A DNA stretch of 64,000 nt from the NCBI GenBank assembly GCA_947359465.1, contig OX375879.1, positions 96,334,396 through 96,398,395 on the forward strand. Reading direction: 5' to 3'. The position numbers and the translations under genes were made by a program. The notes under the pieces were generated by a model, which saw nothing but the letters and a program-made list of their open reading frames with translations, did no database searches and was not told the DNA's origin. The first letter of the stretch is position 1. Each line of letters starts with the position of its first letter. Source of the stretch: Metellina segmentata (taxonomy: Eukaryota > Arthropoda > Arachnida > Araneae > Tetragnathidae). Below, in pieces: positions 34,429 to 45,422 of the stretch.

Positions 34429-35573
34429 AATGAGTGCTATAATACGGCTTCCGGAAGAGAAGGCAGTCCATTTCTTAATAAGCGTGTCAGGAAGAAGGCT
34501 GCAATATCGCTAAACAACGATCACAGTGGAGGTTTTCCACCTGCTAATTCATCAGTACTATCACTTTCGACACCAAACTCTGATCCTTGCAAAATTATGG
34601 AAGGATTTGTGTACGTTAACACATAATTTAGTTAATAGACTCGTTCAAAAAAAAATGTGACCTGACTGCCTTCTCCGTGAGGCCCATGATATATTCATGA
34701 TACTCTCAATAAAATGACACAAATTTTGCAGGAAAGACAAAAAAAAATATTGAAATATTTTTGAAAATTTTCCTTTTCAAACCGAACATTGTAGAATTCA
34801 TTCAAACCATTATTGGACATTACTTGCATGTATCCTGATTTGTTTGAATGGAATCGTAGTAAGAAAATCATTTTAATTTGTGTCACTTCTGAAAAAAGAC
34901 GATATATTTGCAATTCATGACAGAATGAAACAATTATAGTGATCTTAATGTACGATCGATGTTAATGATCTTCGGATCCAGGCAGATAGTGATCTACACA
35001 AATCTTCCTGGATCCGAATGGTACATTTTAACACCTGCATGTGGTCAAACAGGAGGCACAAAGCGACACGCGCTGACCAATCAGGTGACGGCGCGAGCGG
35101 TGAAAACGCTCCGTATTTAACTACGGCATTAGTGTCTAATAAATCATGTTTTCTCCCAGAGCAACGTAGACATGCCGGCCATTCAGCGGCGGGAAAAAAG
35201 TAATATCCCCGGTAGATCACTGCTCTTCTCGTCGCTGATAGGCCGGTGCATTTGCGTTACTCTAGTGTGAAACATGCTTAACAAGGTCTATTGATCATCA
35301 TGTCTACTATTTTGAATACATTTGACACCACCAGACTTTTATCTCAAAGATTTGGCTTTTGTTTTAATTAAGCAGGAAAAGGTGAATAAAATTTGTTCAC
35401 ATTTTTTGAAACTGTGGATCTTTTCCAAAGAAACTATTAGCTGTGATGAAGCCAAAGAGAATTTGAGTGAATAACGTATTGTGAAAAAAAAAATCGATTA
35501 TTTTTTCTGTTTATACAGACAAAAGGGGCATATAACAATGAAAGAAGTAAAACACAAAATTGAAATTATTAAC
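34429..35573. other. Unassigned, with a GC-rich island at about 34960-35250
   Basis: The island contains a CCAAT box and GC-rich sequence next to a perfect 12-bp fold-back (TTCGGATCCAGG near 34972, CCTGGATCCGAA near 35008). It could be a promoter or an unrecognised repeat. Flanks are A+T-rich and empty. Confidence 0.3.
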
Positions 35574-36282
35574 TTAAGGGGGTCCGGGACACATTGAAAA
35601 AAGTTTTTATTAATTAATTTAGAATTTTGAATTTTTTTTTGTACTGATTACCCATCTAACTAATAAGCAAAATCACAACACAAAATTTTTCCAAAAGTTT
35701 TTTTAAAATTTTAAATTAAAATTTTTCGAAAAAAAGAGGGGTCAATTTAAATTGCTAAAACTCAAAATATTCTTGATCCATTTTCAAAATTCTTGCGGTA
35801 AATTATTCACAAATTTATAAACTTTCATTTTGATTCAGCAACTTAAAAAATATTTGAATGAAAATTTTAAGATACTTTTTTTTTAAAAAGTCATATATTT
35901 AAAAGTAAATATTTGTTTCAAATTTGCTGAATGAAAATTAAAGTATAATGTTTGAAAAAGATGTATTCTAAATTTCAACCCTTAAACTTTATCGGTTTTC
36001 GACTTAAAAAGCAATTTGAATACAGGAAATCTTGAAAAAAAATGTATCATGGCGAAAAACGCATTTAAAGTTTTAAAGACTGATGTTATTGCCATGACAA
36101 CAACTGTCAAGAGTGTTAGATTTTCAAAACAACGCACCACAAAAATTATTATATCTCTAGTTCTAATTAAGATAGAAACATGATTTAGACGTCATTTTAA
36201 GCAGAAAAACACAGAGAATTTCTTAAAATAATAATAAAAAAAATCGAAAATTTGACGATTTTTGTGTTCCGGACTCCCTTAA
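35574..36282. mobile_element. TTAA-flanked MITE
   Basis: TTAA lies at both edges (35574-35577, 36279-36282). The inverted ends are GGGGGTCCGGGACACA and, reverse complemented, GGGAGTCCGGAACACA. The interior of about 700 bp is A+T-rich and non-coding. TTAA duplications are compatible with a piggyBac-type mobilising enzyme, but the ends differ from the 7306 family. Confidence 0.6.
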
Positions 36283-36324
36283 ACATTGAGTTTGATACTG
36301 AATCTGTCGTGGTCGAAAGTCCTC

Positions 36325-36495
36325 ACTTTGGGTTGGTGTGAAAGTTAGGAGAGTGTGGTGCCAGCTCAGGTGTTGCCTCGTCATCTGACCGTGGTTCGAA
36401 ATTACGTGGTGTTTTCCTCGGATCTTTCCCTTAAGGGATTGCTCCCGGACCGTAGTCAATAGCCCGTTGTGTTGCACCGATACGACGTTAACTAA
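36325..36495 (+). mobile_element. SINE 3' portion
   Basis: Carries GTGCCAGCTCAGGTGTTGCC, CGTCATCTGACCGTGGTTCG, CCTCGGATCTTTCCCTTAAG, GACCGTAGTCAATAGCCCGT and an ACTAAAAATTACC tail. The tRNA-like head is missing. The antisense frame reads NHGQMTRQH. Confidence 0.75.
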
Positions 36496-36571
36496 AAATT
36501 ACCTCGGATTTTTCGTTAATATTTTTTTTAATTACAAAGAGATTGAAAGCAAAGTAAGTGTAAGAGCTGGG

Positions 36572-36675
36572 TAATTTGGTAATTTTAGTTAACGTCGTAC
36601 TAGAGCGACACAACGGGCTATTGACGACGGTCCGGGATCAGTCCCTTAAGGGAAAGATCCGAGGACAACACCTAT
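36572..36675 (-). mobile_element. 5'-truncated SINE with intact 14-bp target duplication
   Basis: GTGTAAGAGCTGGG is repeated exactly at 36558-36571 and 36676-36689, flanking a minus-strand copy of the SINE 3' end with an ATTACC-type tail. This shows LINE-mediated insertion of an already truncated molecule. Confidence 0.85.
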
Positions 36676-36795
36676 GTGTAAGAGCTGGGACAAAACTTTT
36701 AAGAAAATAGTTTATAACTTTTAAGATACCTAAATTATTTTTTGTGTATTCTGCAATGTAATGTATTTCCGAGAAAATTTATATAGTCTATCATT

Positions 36796-37110
36796 TTCCT
36801 CGGGATTGATCCCGGACCGTAGTCAATAGCCCGTTGTGTTGATCCAGTAAGCCGCGTTATTTATCAATTTCCAGATCTCATTAAAAAAATGAGGTCTTTA
36901 GATCTTTCTATTTTTGTTTTACGTCTGTCATTTTGCTCTTTGAAGACCGATTAGATCAGAAACTACGACTTTAAGTGAATAGGTAATTGGTAGTTTTTAG
37001 TTAACGTCGTACTAGAGCAACACAACGGGCTATTGACGACGGTCCGGGATCAATCCCTTAAGGGAAAGATACGAGGACAACACCACGTAATTTTGAACCA
37101 CGGTCAGGTG
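36796..37110. mobile_element. Two more SINE 3' fragments in opposite orientation
   Basis: 36796-36850 (+) holds CCTCGGGATTGATCCCGGAC and AGCCCGTTGTGTTG. About 36990-37110 (-) holds the complementary AACGTCGTACTAGAGCAACA...GGTCCGGGATCAATCCCTTA and a diverged first half. The 37111-37734 stretch that follows is A+T-rich and empty. Confidence 0.65.
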
Positions 37111-37734
37111 ACGATTAAAGTGAAAATAATCAAGTAAAAAATGCACATTTTTAAAATTTGTTTTCCTTTCGCACATGGCACTCACTTATTTCATTTCATT
37201 TAATTGTTTCTAAAATTACATTTCACATCTACAAACGTCGCTAATTTTTTAAATTCAGGTAAGCAATAAAATAATTCACTTTGTACTCAACAAAATAAAA
37301 AAAGATACCTTTTATTTTGGTTTATTAATATATTTTATTCAAAATTACCTCAACTTTCAAAAATATTTCAAATTTTTCTGTCTCCCTATTAATAAAGTAA
37401 TTTGGGGTTAAAATATACTGTGTTGCCCAAATCAACACATTTCATTGTTGTGTTCAAAGTAAGATACACATTTCAGTTGTAAAATTTAAAAAATAACACA
37501 CTCATTTTTTTGGTTTTGAGTAAAAAAATGCATGTTTCTCATTCTTTTCACCATTTAATTTTCTCAACTGCCTTTTTCTAAAACTTTAATCTCTTTAATT
37601 CTTAGAAAATACAATTTTTGGCATTGTAGTAATATATGCATGTGTATAAGATCGATTTTAATAATACAACAATAAACACAAATTTTGCAAGTTTTTATTA
37701 CAAATTTCAACCAATTTTAAATTTGAAGAAATTT

Positions 37735-38135
37735 GTAATTTTTAATTAACATCACACAATACCAACACAATTGACTATTAACGAGGGTCTGGTATCAATT
37801 CCCTAATTGAAACATCCTAGGTAATTTTTAATTATCGTCGTACTATAGCAACTGAACGTTCTGTTTACAACGGTCCGGTATCAATCCCTAAGGAAAAGAT
37901 CCGAGGCAATTTTTAATTAACGTCGTACAATAGCAACTCAACGGGCTCTTGACTACGGTCCGGGATCAATCGCCTAAGGAAAGTATCCGAGAAAATTGGG
38001 TAATTTTTAATTAACGTTCTCAAGCACTACAACTACCTATTAACTAGGGTCGTAGTTAAATCCAATAAGGGAAATATACGTGGACAACCACGGTCATATG
38101 ATAAAATAACACCTCAGCTGGCACCCCACCCTCCA
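37735..38135 (-). repeat. Tandem array of diverged SINE 3' ends
   Basis: Four consecutive minus-strand units of roughly 85-100 bp each start TAATTTTTAATTA..CGTC and run through a GGTCCGGTATCAATCCC-type block to a TCCGAGG-type block: about 37735-37820, 37821-37905, 37906-37995 and 37996-38135. They are about 70-90% alike by eye. Only the SINE tail region was duplicated. Confidence 0.6.
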
Positions 38136-38194
38136 AGTAATTGTCACGTCACACCTATTCACTCTCTTCGCAATTCCAATTTCACAATAACGAG

Positions 38195-38346
38195 GCCATC
38201 ACGCCGTTGTCCGTGGTGTTGGTTTGCGCAGCAAACCAAATGTGAATGTGTAGCAAACACCGGTGGTTTACAAACGTTCCCAATAAACACACCTAACCCC
38301 ACAAAGTACAGCACGGGCAACGCCGTGCTAGCCATGCAGTGGCTAG
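38195..38346 (+). mobile_element. Helitron 3' terminal fragment
   Basis: Contains a perfect hairpin, GCACGGGCAACGCCGTGC, followed by TAGCCATGCAGTGGCTAG and T, the same terminus as the Helitron ending at 6830. The matching 5' TC end was not found. Confidence 0.65.
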
Positions 38347-38641
38347 TTAAAAATATGACCACCTTACTATTTCAGATAACTGTACTTCAAATGTTCTTGT
38401 TAACCTAATTTACACTCATGTCCATAAATTAATGATAATGTAAGCTCCGCCAAATAAAGGTTCAGAAACAAAATAAACGTGACTTCTTCGTGAAGCCCAT
38501 TTATTAAACAAAAGATAAAGAACAAAAAAGATGGTGTTTGTATGATACCATTCATAAAAACAACGATTTTTGTTCACTGGAGCAAAATTGCAAAAAATAG
38601 TTACCTTATAAAAACTTGACATGACATGATTGGTATGATGG

Positions 38642-39654
38642 TTAATACATTGTATGTCTACCAGACGATGAAATACAGTTTGTGCAATGCCTAGGCATGC
38701 TGAGGAACAAATTACCGAGCTGATCTTGGGGAAGATCACTCCACTCAGCAAGCAATGCTCTCCGCAGTTCCGGTACACATGTAGGAGGTGGTTGACGGGC
38801 TGAACCTCGTCGGCCAAGAATGTCCCACGCATGCTCTATCGGATTCAAGTCAGGTGAGAATGCTGGCCATTCTATACGGGTGATATCCTCAGATTCAAGG
38901 CATTCGTTTACAATGTTTGCACGGTGAAGACGGGCGTTGTCATCCATAAACACAAATTCTGCGCCCATGGCACACCTAACCAAACATACATGTTGTTCCA
39001 AAATGATGTCCCGAAAAATTTGGTCTCTCATGTTTCCGATTGGAACATGTAGATCTGTTCTGGAGCCAAGTATAATTCCGCCCCAAACGAGCAATCCTGC
39101 ACCATGGTAACGGTGTCGTTAAATGATGTTGTCTTGGTGGTAGCGGGTGCCTGGCACTCTCCATATGAACGTCCGCTGTGAATCAGATTGCAAGCTAAAC
39201 TTGGACTCGTCGGAAAACATCACACAAGCCCACTGTGACGATGTCCACATTGCATGTTCTCTACTCCAGGCTAACTGCTGGCGACAGTGAGTTGCCGTGA
39301 GCGGAACACATCTGACAGGCCTGCGAGTATATAGACCAACATATCCCAAACGTCTGTAAACGTTTTGCCTTGAAACTGACGTACCCGTGGCTGAAGATAG
39401 CTGACGAGAAAGGTCGGATGCTGTGCTCCGTCTGCTTCTTTTTGCAGTTACTGCCAAATAACGGTCGTCATTCGGCGTTGTAACTCGGGGCGACCTGTAC
39501 AGTAACGTCTACTGACATTTCTATCATTTTGCAATTGTTGCCAAAGCCCAGAGATGACACTTTGAGCGATTCCAAGTTCCACTGAAACTTCAGTCTGAGT
39601 ACGCCCACATTCCAGGCGGCCGATAATTCTACCACGTAAAAAAATCATCGACAT
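38642..39654 (-). pseudogene. Tc1-like (DD34E) transposase pseudogene, nearly complete
   Basis: Three minus-strand frames together cover the whole transposase. An N-terminal helix-turn-helix part is at 39448-39654 (GRIIGRLECGRTQTEVSVEL). The middle part with the first catalytic Asp (FSDESKF) is at 39119-39457. The C-terminal part at 38642-39094 has FMDDNARLHRA and SPDLNPIEHAWD. The spacing between the second and third acidic residues is 34, the classical Tc1 value. Two frame disruptions, near 39450 and 39110, inactivate it. A CACTCATGTCCATAAATT sequence at about 38413 could be one end, but no inverted partner was seen beyond 39655. Confidence 0.88.
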
Positions 39655-41019
39655 GCGTCCTCTGTGTCATAACTATTCGGTTGTGGCACTGAGCGGCTTA
39701 CAGAACGCTTGTGAACAATTTTACGTCTTTGCTACCATTTCTTATATACACCTCTCTTATACTCTCTTATACACCTCTCTTTACGCCATTCCTGACTAAT
39801 TTAATTTGAAGCAAACGCATTTTTTTCTTGAAAATTCCATTCTGTGACACTTGGAATAACGGAGCTTCTGTTACCTATATAAATCAGATTTGGCGGCTAA
39901 CTGTTTTCTATACAAACCTACACCGTTTGACCAATCCACACCACATTTGGTACACCTATATTTTAGAACCCTGCGGATATGATATGCTACATATTAACCC
40001 CATTTTTATTTGTACAAGGGGGCTAAATATTAAATTGTTACGGCATTCGAGAATTATTTAGTTTGAAGCAAACGAACTTTCTCTTCAAAATTCCACTAAG
40101 CAACATGTGGAGCTTGTGTTAGAAATAAATGATATCAGTGTAGAAAAATTAAACTCAATCGATTACAATTTTTTAATAAACTGAAGGTTGATTTTACAGC
40201 GCTTTTACAGAAAGAAAATCACTGCTTTCAACGAAGGATTCACATGTATCTAAGTAGTAAGAAATTTTAAAAAATTTCAATTTTTCCAAATCACCAACTG
40301 GAATATTATTTCAAGATCAACAAAGTCTTGTTTAAAATTCCCTTTTCTCCAACATACATTCAGGTTAAAATCGAACCGTTGTGTTACTTTTTTAAATTCA
40401 AATATTTGGTTTCCAAATTGAAACCACGTACTTATTTGGTATGATAGATGTCGTTACTTGACTATGGAGTACAGTTTTCAATAACACCTATGAAACACGA
40501 GAAACAAATGCAAATGTAATTGATTTTAATCGTCTTTCAATAAAAAAAAATTTAACATTTTGTTATATATTTGAACTACAACGTATGACTACCCATTTTA
40601 TTTTAACGTAACCCATCATTTTAAACTGATTTTTTAAATTTAATAATTATTTTTATGAAACGTAATTCTACAAATCATTACGTATTCAATCAATTATTTA
40701 AGAAATGTTGGTCGAAGTATACATATACAGCCAAACCATTTCCCATGTGTTGTGATGTTTTGCAGAAAATAAATAAATCATTAAAATCTAACTCCTAAAT
40801 AATATTTCTGAAACAGGTAATATACCAGATCACATAATTGCAAACATAAACATTATTCCAATCCTTAGAAAAATACAAGAATTTTGAAGTAAAATCGGTT
40901 CAAACATGTTGAATTTCGACTTCCTGAATATATTCTGAAATAGAACAATTCGACTAAAGACTTAAGAACAATATTGATACAGACAATGATTTATTACTAA
41001 AAAGAACATATATTTATAA
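39655..41019. other. A+T-rich interval with a local direct repeat
   Basis: No gene. Two related stretches, about 39798-39880 and 40045-40125, share TTTGAAGCAAACG and AAAATTCCA and are about 245 bp apart. The sequence between them (CCGTTTGACCAATCCACACC, then CATTTGGTACACC) looks like a dispersed repeat I cannot name. Confidence 0.35.
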
Positions 41020-41869
41020 GGCCAGGTGCACACATCCAGTTTTTCAACGTGCAACCCAAGTCCGGTCTGAGATACATTAGATCCTATGTAGTAGTGCACA
41101 CATGCCTCCGGCGCCGCTGCAGCGACATGCGTCCAACTTGCGTGCAATTTATACCGCAGTTCCCCACGGCGCAGCAGCTCCCAGCACACGCTTCTCCGGT
41201 CTAAAGTACATTATTTTCATAAATAAATGGAATATGAATAATAATTAATTAATGGTTGTATCCAGTAACGTCTATTTTGCTTCAAAATATACTTTTTTAC
41301 ACCAAGTAAGCGAAATAAACACGTATTCTTCGATAGAATATTTATCGCAAATGGCGCGAAATGAGTACTTGCGTCATTTCACGGTTATGTGTGCATAGTT
41401 GGGCTTCGATGCCGCAACGGACACACATCCGGTTTTTCAACGTGCTGCGCCGCTGTCGCAACGCAAGTGCGGTCTGAGATACATTAGATCCAATGGAGCA
41501 GTGCACACATGCCTCCAGCGACGCAGGGGCGACGCACGTCCAACTTGCGTGGAATTTGTACCGCAGTTCACCACGGCGCAGCAGCTCGTCAAAAGCGCTT
41601 CTCAGTTTTGAAGTACCTTGTTTTCATATATAAATGGAATATAAATAATAATTAATAAATGGTTGTATCCAGTAACGTCTATTTTGTTACAAAATATACT
41701 TCATTTTTTACACCAGGTAAGCGAAATAAACACGTTTTCTTCGATAGAATAATGTAGCGCAAATGGCGCGAAATGAGAACTTGCGTCATTTCACGGTTTT
41801 GTGTGCATACTTGGGTTTCGATGCCACAGTGGCGCCGCACGTTGAAAAACCGGATGTGTGCACCGGGCC
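41020..41869. mobile_element. Dimeric MITE with TAA duplications (PIF/Harbinger-like)
   Basis: Flanked by TAA (41017-41019, 41870-41872). The ends are GGCCAGGTGCACACATCC and, reverse complemented, GGCCCGGTGCACACATCC, each followed by AGTTTTTCAACGTG or GGTTTTTCAACGTG. A third copy of the end (ACACATCCGGTTTTTCAACG, about 41424) sits in the middle, and the two halves are homologous to each other, so this is a head-to-tail dimer sharing its central end. A monomer is at 49588-50464. Confidence 0.75.
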
Positions 41870-42035
41870 TAATACTGCTTGAGAATCCTCAAATACGACC
41901 GCAACATCTCGCTGTCAACTCAAATACCCAAACACAGAATTCTAAATAAAATTAAACATTAACTCTTATCAAAATTAACAGAATGAAAATTATCAGAATC
42001 AGAATGAAAAGTATCAAAATTACGCTTTTATGATC

Positions 42036-43481
42036 AAGTAGCAAAATACCCAACCTTACTCGGTTTGAATTCGTTTAATCTAGATTGAAGAGATAATCAA
42101 AATATATAATCACTTATGTCTTTCGTAGAAAATAATATTTGAACACCTTTCGCCATCTTTATAATTTCTACAGCTTACTTTGGACACAAATCCTACTCAT
42201 GCATATCCATTGTACCGTATCGACGAAAAAGTAAAACCACTTCCTGGTTAAAATACTTATATTAAAAAGAAATGTTTACAGAATTTGTACAGCTACAGTT
42301 TTATAATTAAAGACGATGTCCATCACCGATACAATACAGCCACCTAACAGTCAAAGTTCCTCAAATCGTCTGCGGCTAGCAACAGCCTCTCCCAAAAAAT
42401 TGTCTCTTCCCAGCCCGCCTCCTCCAGTCGTCACTTCCGCAGTCGGACCAGGCGGTGGACTTCGGGAACGATTCCCGTTGTGAGCTCCCACGATTCTCGC
42501 ACGAGATAATGATTCTGTATCTTCAAGACGTTACACCATTCATGTAATACATTCACATACATCGCACCCTTGCTGTATGACGAAAGGTGACACTAAGGTT
42601 ACTACTACAAAATTCGATTTTGAGGGAGATTTGGAATTCCCTTCCTTTAGTTATTTTCATGTCCAATTCTATTTATAAAAATGTCGAATTTACGGCACTT
42701 GGGGGTCTCTTGTACTCATAATCTACAAAACAATATTGTTTTACTTGTGACACTCTTGCATCAGACATGCGACTTTTGATTATTATTCTTTCAATAATGG
42801 CATAATAACAATTAAAATTTGGTGTATTCTGACATAACTGCCACTTTAAGTCGAATACTTTGTGGTGATGTTGCGTGTGATGAGAAGGAAATACATATGT
42901 TAAAATAATAAATATTTAAAACAGGAAACAGTGAAATAAAACAAAATAAAAGATGTCGGGAAATAGTTGTTCTAAAGATATATATTGTGATTCCTTTTTA
43001 TTTAGAAATGCGAAATTAATTCAGAGCGAAAGGAACAGGAATTATCACTGCATGCGTTCAACCAACTCTAGTTTCCTTTTCATTCCCGTTCGTTGAAAAA
43101 TGTCGTCTGTTCCAAATATTCGAAAATCGCTTACATAGAGCAAAGAACAAAAATAAGACTTGAAATAAATGAAGTATCAGAGCTGAAATTCCATAAAATA
43201 AAGTAATTTTGGAAAAATAATTGCTTTTTTAGCAGTACTGGTAAAGCAATCCAAGTAATCGTAATTCTCAATCTACATTCCAGTTTTTCCAAAACTACCA
43301 AATTATGGTTGATTTAAGTATACTTAGTTTGGTGTTTTAGCATGAAACTTATCCAAATTTAACAATAAAGAAATCTTAAATATTGCATTCTCTAAATTAA
43401 TATATAATGTTTAAATAAATCACACTGCAAACATATATCTGGAAGAAAATTCATGGGATGCCTGTACAAACACACAAAATA
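42036..43481. repeat. Tandem segmental duplication, copy A (left part)
   Basis: It aligns in the same orientation with 47756-48958; examples are ACTCTTGCTGTAT.ACGAAAGGTGA, TGATTTTGAGGGAGATTTGG-type and TTTTAGCATGAAACTTATC blocks. Copy A continues at 47501-47755 after the Tc1 insertion (43482-47498). The unit is about 1.7 kb. Copy A carries an extra block, 42210-42540, absent from copy B. Confidence 0.75.
42351..42514 (-). CDS. Possible C-terminal coding exon, unknown protein
   Basis: On the minus strand a frame is open from 42530 to a TGA at 42351-42353 in a locally GC-rich block. It reads ESLSRARIVGAHNGNRSRSP, then PPGPTAEVTTGGGGLGRDNF, then LGEAVASRRRFEEL. Codon usage and sequence look protein-like, and an AG at 42515-42516 (GATACAG) could be the acceptor, although its pyrimidine tract is weak. 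I do not recognise the protein. The block is bounded by CCATT on both sides and is missing from the duplicated copy. It could be a real last exon, a processed fragment or chance. Confidence 0.35.
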
Positions 43482-43502
43482 CATTGGTTGGACAAAATAA
43501 TA

Positions 43503-44468
43503 CACAGTCCAGTCACATTAATGTGACCACCTGTCAAAAGCCATTATAACCACCTTTGGCAGAGCGGACCGCTGCGAGACGTGCAGGAAGAGAGTCAATT
43601 AGGTTTCTGAAGGTGTTCACTGGGATGTTGAGCCATGCCGACTCCAATGCCGTGGCCAACTGCGCTAGATTACGCGGTTGAGGATCCATGGCGCGAACAA
43701 CCCGATCTAGGTGGTCCCACAGATTCTCGATTGGGCTTAAATCCGGTGAGTTTGCTGGCCAGGGGAGTACGATAAACTCATCCTGGTGTTCTTCGAACCA
43801 CGCACGTACACTGCGAGCTGTATGACACCTCGCATTGTCGTGCTGGTAGATACCATCATTCTGAGAAAAAATAATTCGCATGTAGGGGTGGACATGGTCC
43901 GCAAGGACAGATGCGTACTTGTGCTGATCCATCGTGCCTTCCACAATGATGAGTGCACCCAGTGAATTCCAGGACAACATTCCCCAAACCATAATGCTCC
44001 CTCCTTCAGCCTGGATCCTTCCGGCAATTGTTGCAGGGTGTTTGCTTTCAGACGTTTCACGCCGTATACGCCAACGTCCATCTGTCCGATGGAGCATAAA
44101 ACGTGATTTATCGGAAAAAGCCACCTGTCGCCACTCTGTGGACGTCCAGTTGGGGTACTGGCGTGCAAATTCCAGCCTTCGTCGCCGATGAACAGCAGTC
44201 AGCATAGGTGCATTAACCAGGCGTCTGCTGCGGAGCCGTTTCCGAAATGCTTCCACCCTTGACCCGAAAGCCAATAATCATACTCTTTTGGACGTCGGAT
44301 AAATCGCTACGTTTTTGCATTTTACCAACGATTGAAATGCTTTCCGATGCCCTAGGACATCCTTTATATACACTCCACTGCAATGTGCTGCCACCTGCCT
44401 TTTGTGATTGGTTATTTCTCGTTGACGTCGAAAGTAGGTGGTGGTCACATTAATGTGACTGGACTGTG
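43503..44468 (-). mobile_element. Nested Tc1-like element, internally deleted, intact ends
   Basis: TIRs of 29 bp begin CACAGTCCAGTCACATTAAT at both ends, with exact TA duplications (43501-43502, 44469-44470). The minus-strand frame (43534 to about 44274, 246 codons) encodes the catalytic part: FSDKSRF, QHDNARCH, and SPDLSPIENLWD. The spacing between the second and third acidic residues is 36, as in the DD36E group and not 34. A plausible true start (MQKRSDLSDVQKSMIIGF, from about 44319) lies in another frame and breaks off at GGSISET; roughly 300 bp containing most of the DNA-binding domain are missing. A TATATAAAGG-type TATA box lies near 44365. Non-autonomous, but young-looking. Confidence 0.9.
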
Positions 44469-45067
44469 TAAAAATAGCACTAGAAAAAAACCTCTCGTAT
44501 ACTCCTGCCCTCTAGCGGTGAAAGTTGCCACCAAGCGGATGAGAAAGTACACACATCATTCTGCTACTAGCAGTGATAGAAGTCGGATGCGAAATATATT
44601 TATGTGTTAAAATTGCGTTATGGCTGACCTCTCTGATTTCAAAAGAGGCATGATTGTTGGGGACCGTGTTGCTGGAGCTTCAGTAACGATAACGGTCACC
44701 CTTCTAGGTGTTGGGAGAAGTACAGTGTCGACTGTAATGGCATGATATTTGAAACAGGGAAAAACAGTATCTAAAAAGCACAACAATGGTCGAAAATCGA
44801 AGCTGAATGACAGAGACAGAAGGGTTTTGAAGCGGATTGTGGCAAAAAAAACACAACAGCATCCCAGATAACATCTGAGATGAACACACAACAACAGGAA
44901 GGAGTTTCATCAAAAACTATCCGGCGTGAACTGCATATGGCAAATATTCATGGCAGAGCGGCTATTTCAAAACCATTGATTACACCATGCACCGCCTTGA
45001 GGCGACGAATATGGTGTCGCAAGCATCATAAAAATTGGACCCAACAACAATGGGAGAATGTATTATG

Positions 45068-45371
45068 TTGTTGTTGCACATCCCCCTGGTGTAGGAAAGC
45101 CTACACCAGGTCCAGAAGGCCCCGTCGTGCCAGATCCCCTTATACCTGCAAAAAGTCCTGATCAACCAACAGCTGCTTATACGAAGCGCCAAGACAGAGA
45201 AGAAGGTGATCAGGACTGGCAGGTAGGGAACAGGAACAAGGAGGGAAAATTCTCTCCCCGTTCTGAAATTTGATACTTTTAAGATGGCCACTTCGAAATC
45301 TGGCCATGGCCGATTGAAAAGGCCGAGGGCCACAGCATGTGATTGAGAGTCCAGGGTGATTGCCAGCATAC
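45068..45371 (-). mobile_element. Retroposon-like insertion within the transposase
   Basis: Flanked by a long direct repeat: CAATGGGAGAATGTATTATG (45048-45067) and CAATGGAGAATGTATTATG (45372-45390), differing by one G. The insert of 304 bp is GC-richer than its surroundings. It has no tRNA-like boxes that I can see and no poly(A), and contains the self-complementary GGTGTAGGAAAGCCTACACC at about 45090. Duplication length suggests LINE machinery; the family is unknown. Confidence 0.65.
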
Positions 45372-45422
45372 CAATGGAGAATGTATTATGGTCTGACGAA
45401 TCGTCGTTCACATTATTCCCGA

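Noticed and set aside
44880..45411. Overlapping frames around the 304-bp insert on both strands
   Set aside because: Plus-strand pieces are broken transposase plus insert sequence; the 143-codon minus-strand frame at 44980-45411 crosses both insert boundaries and so cannot be one original gene.
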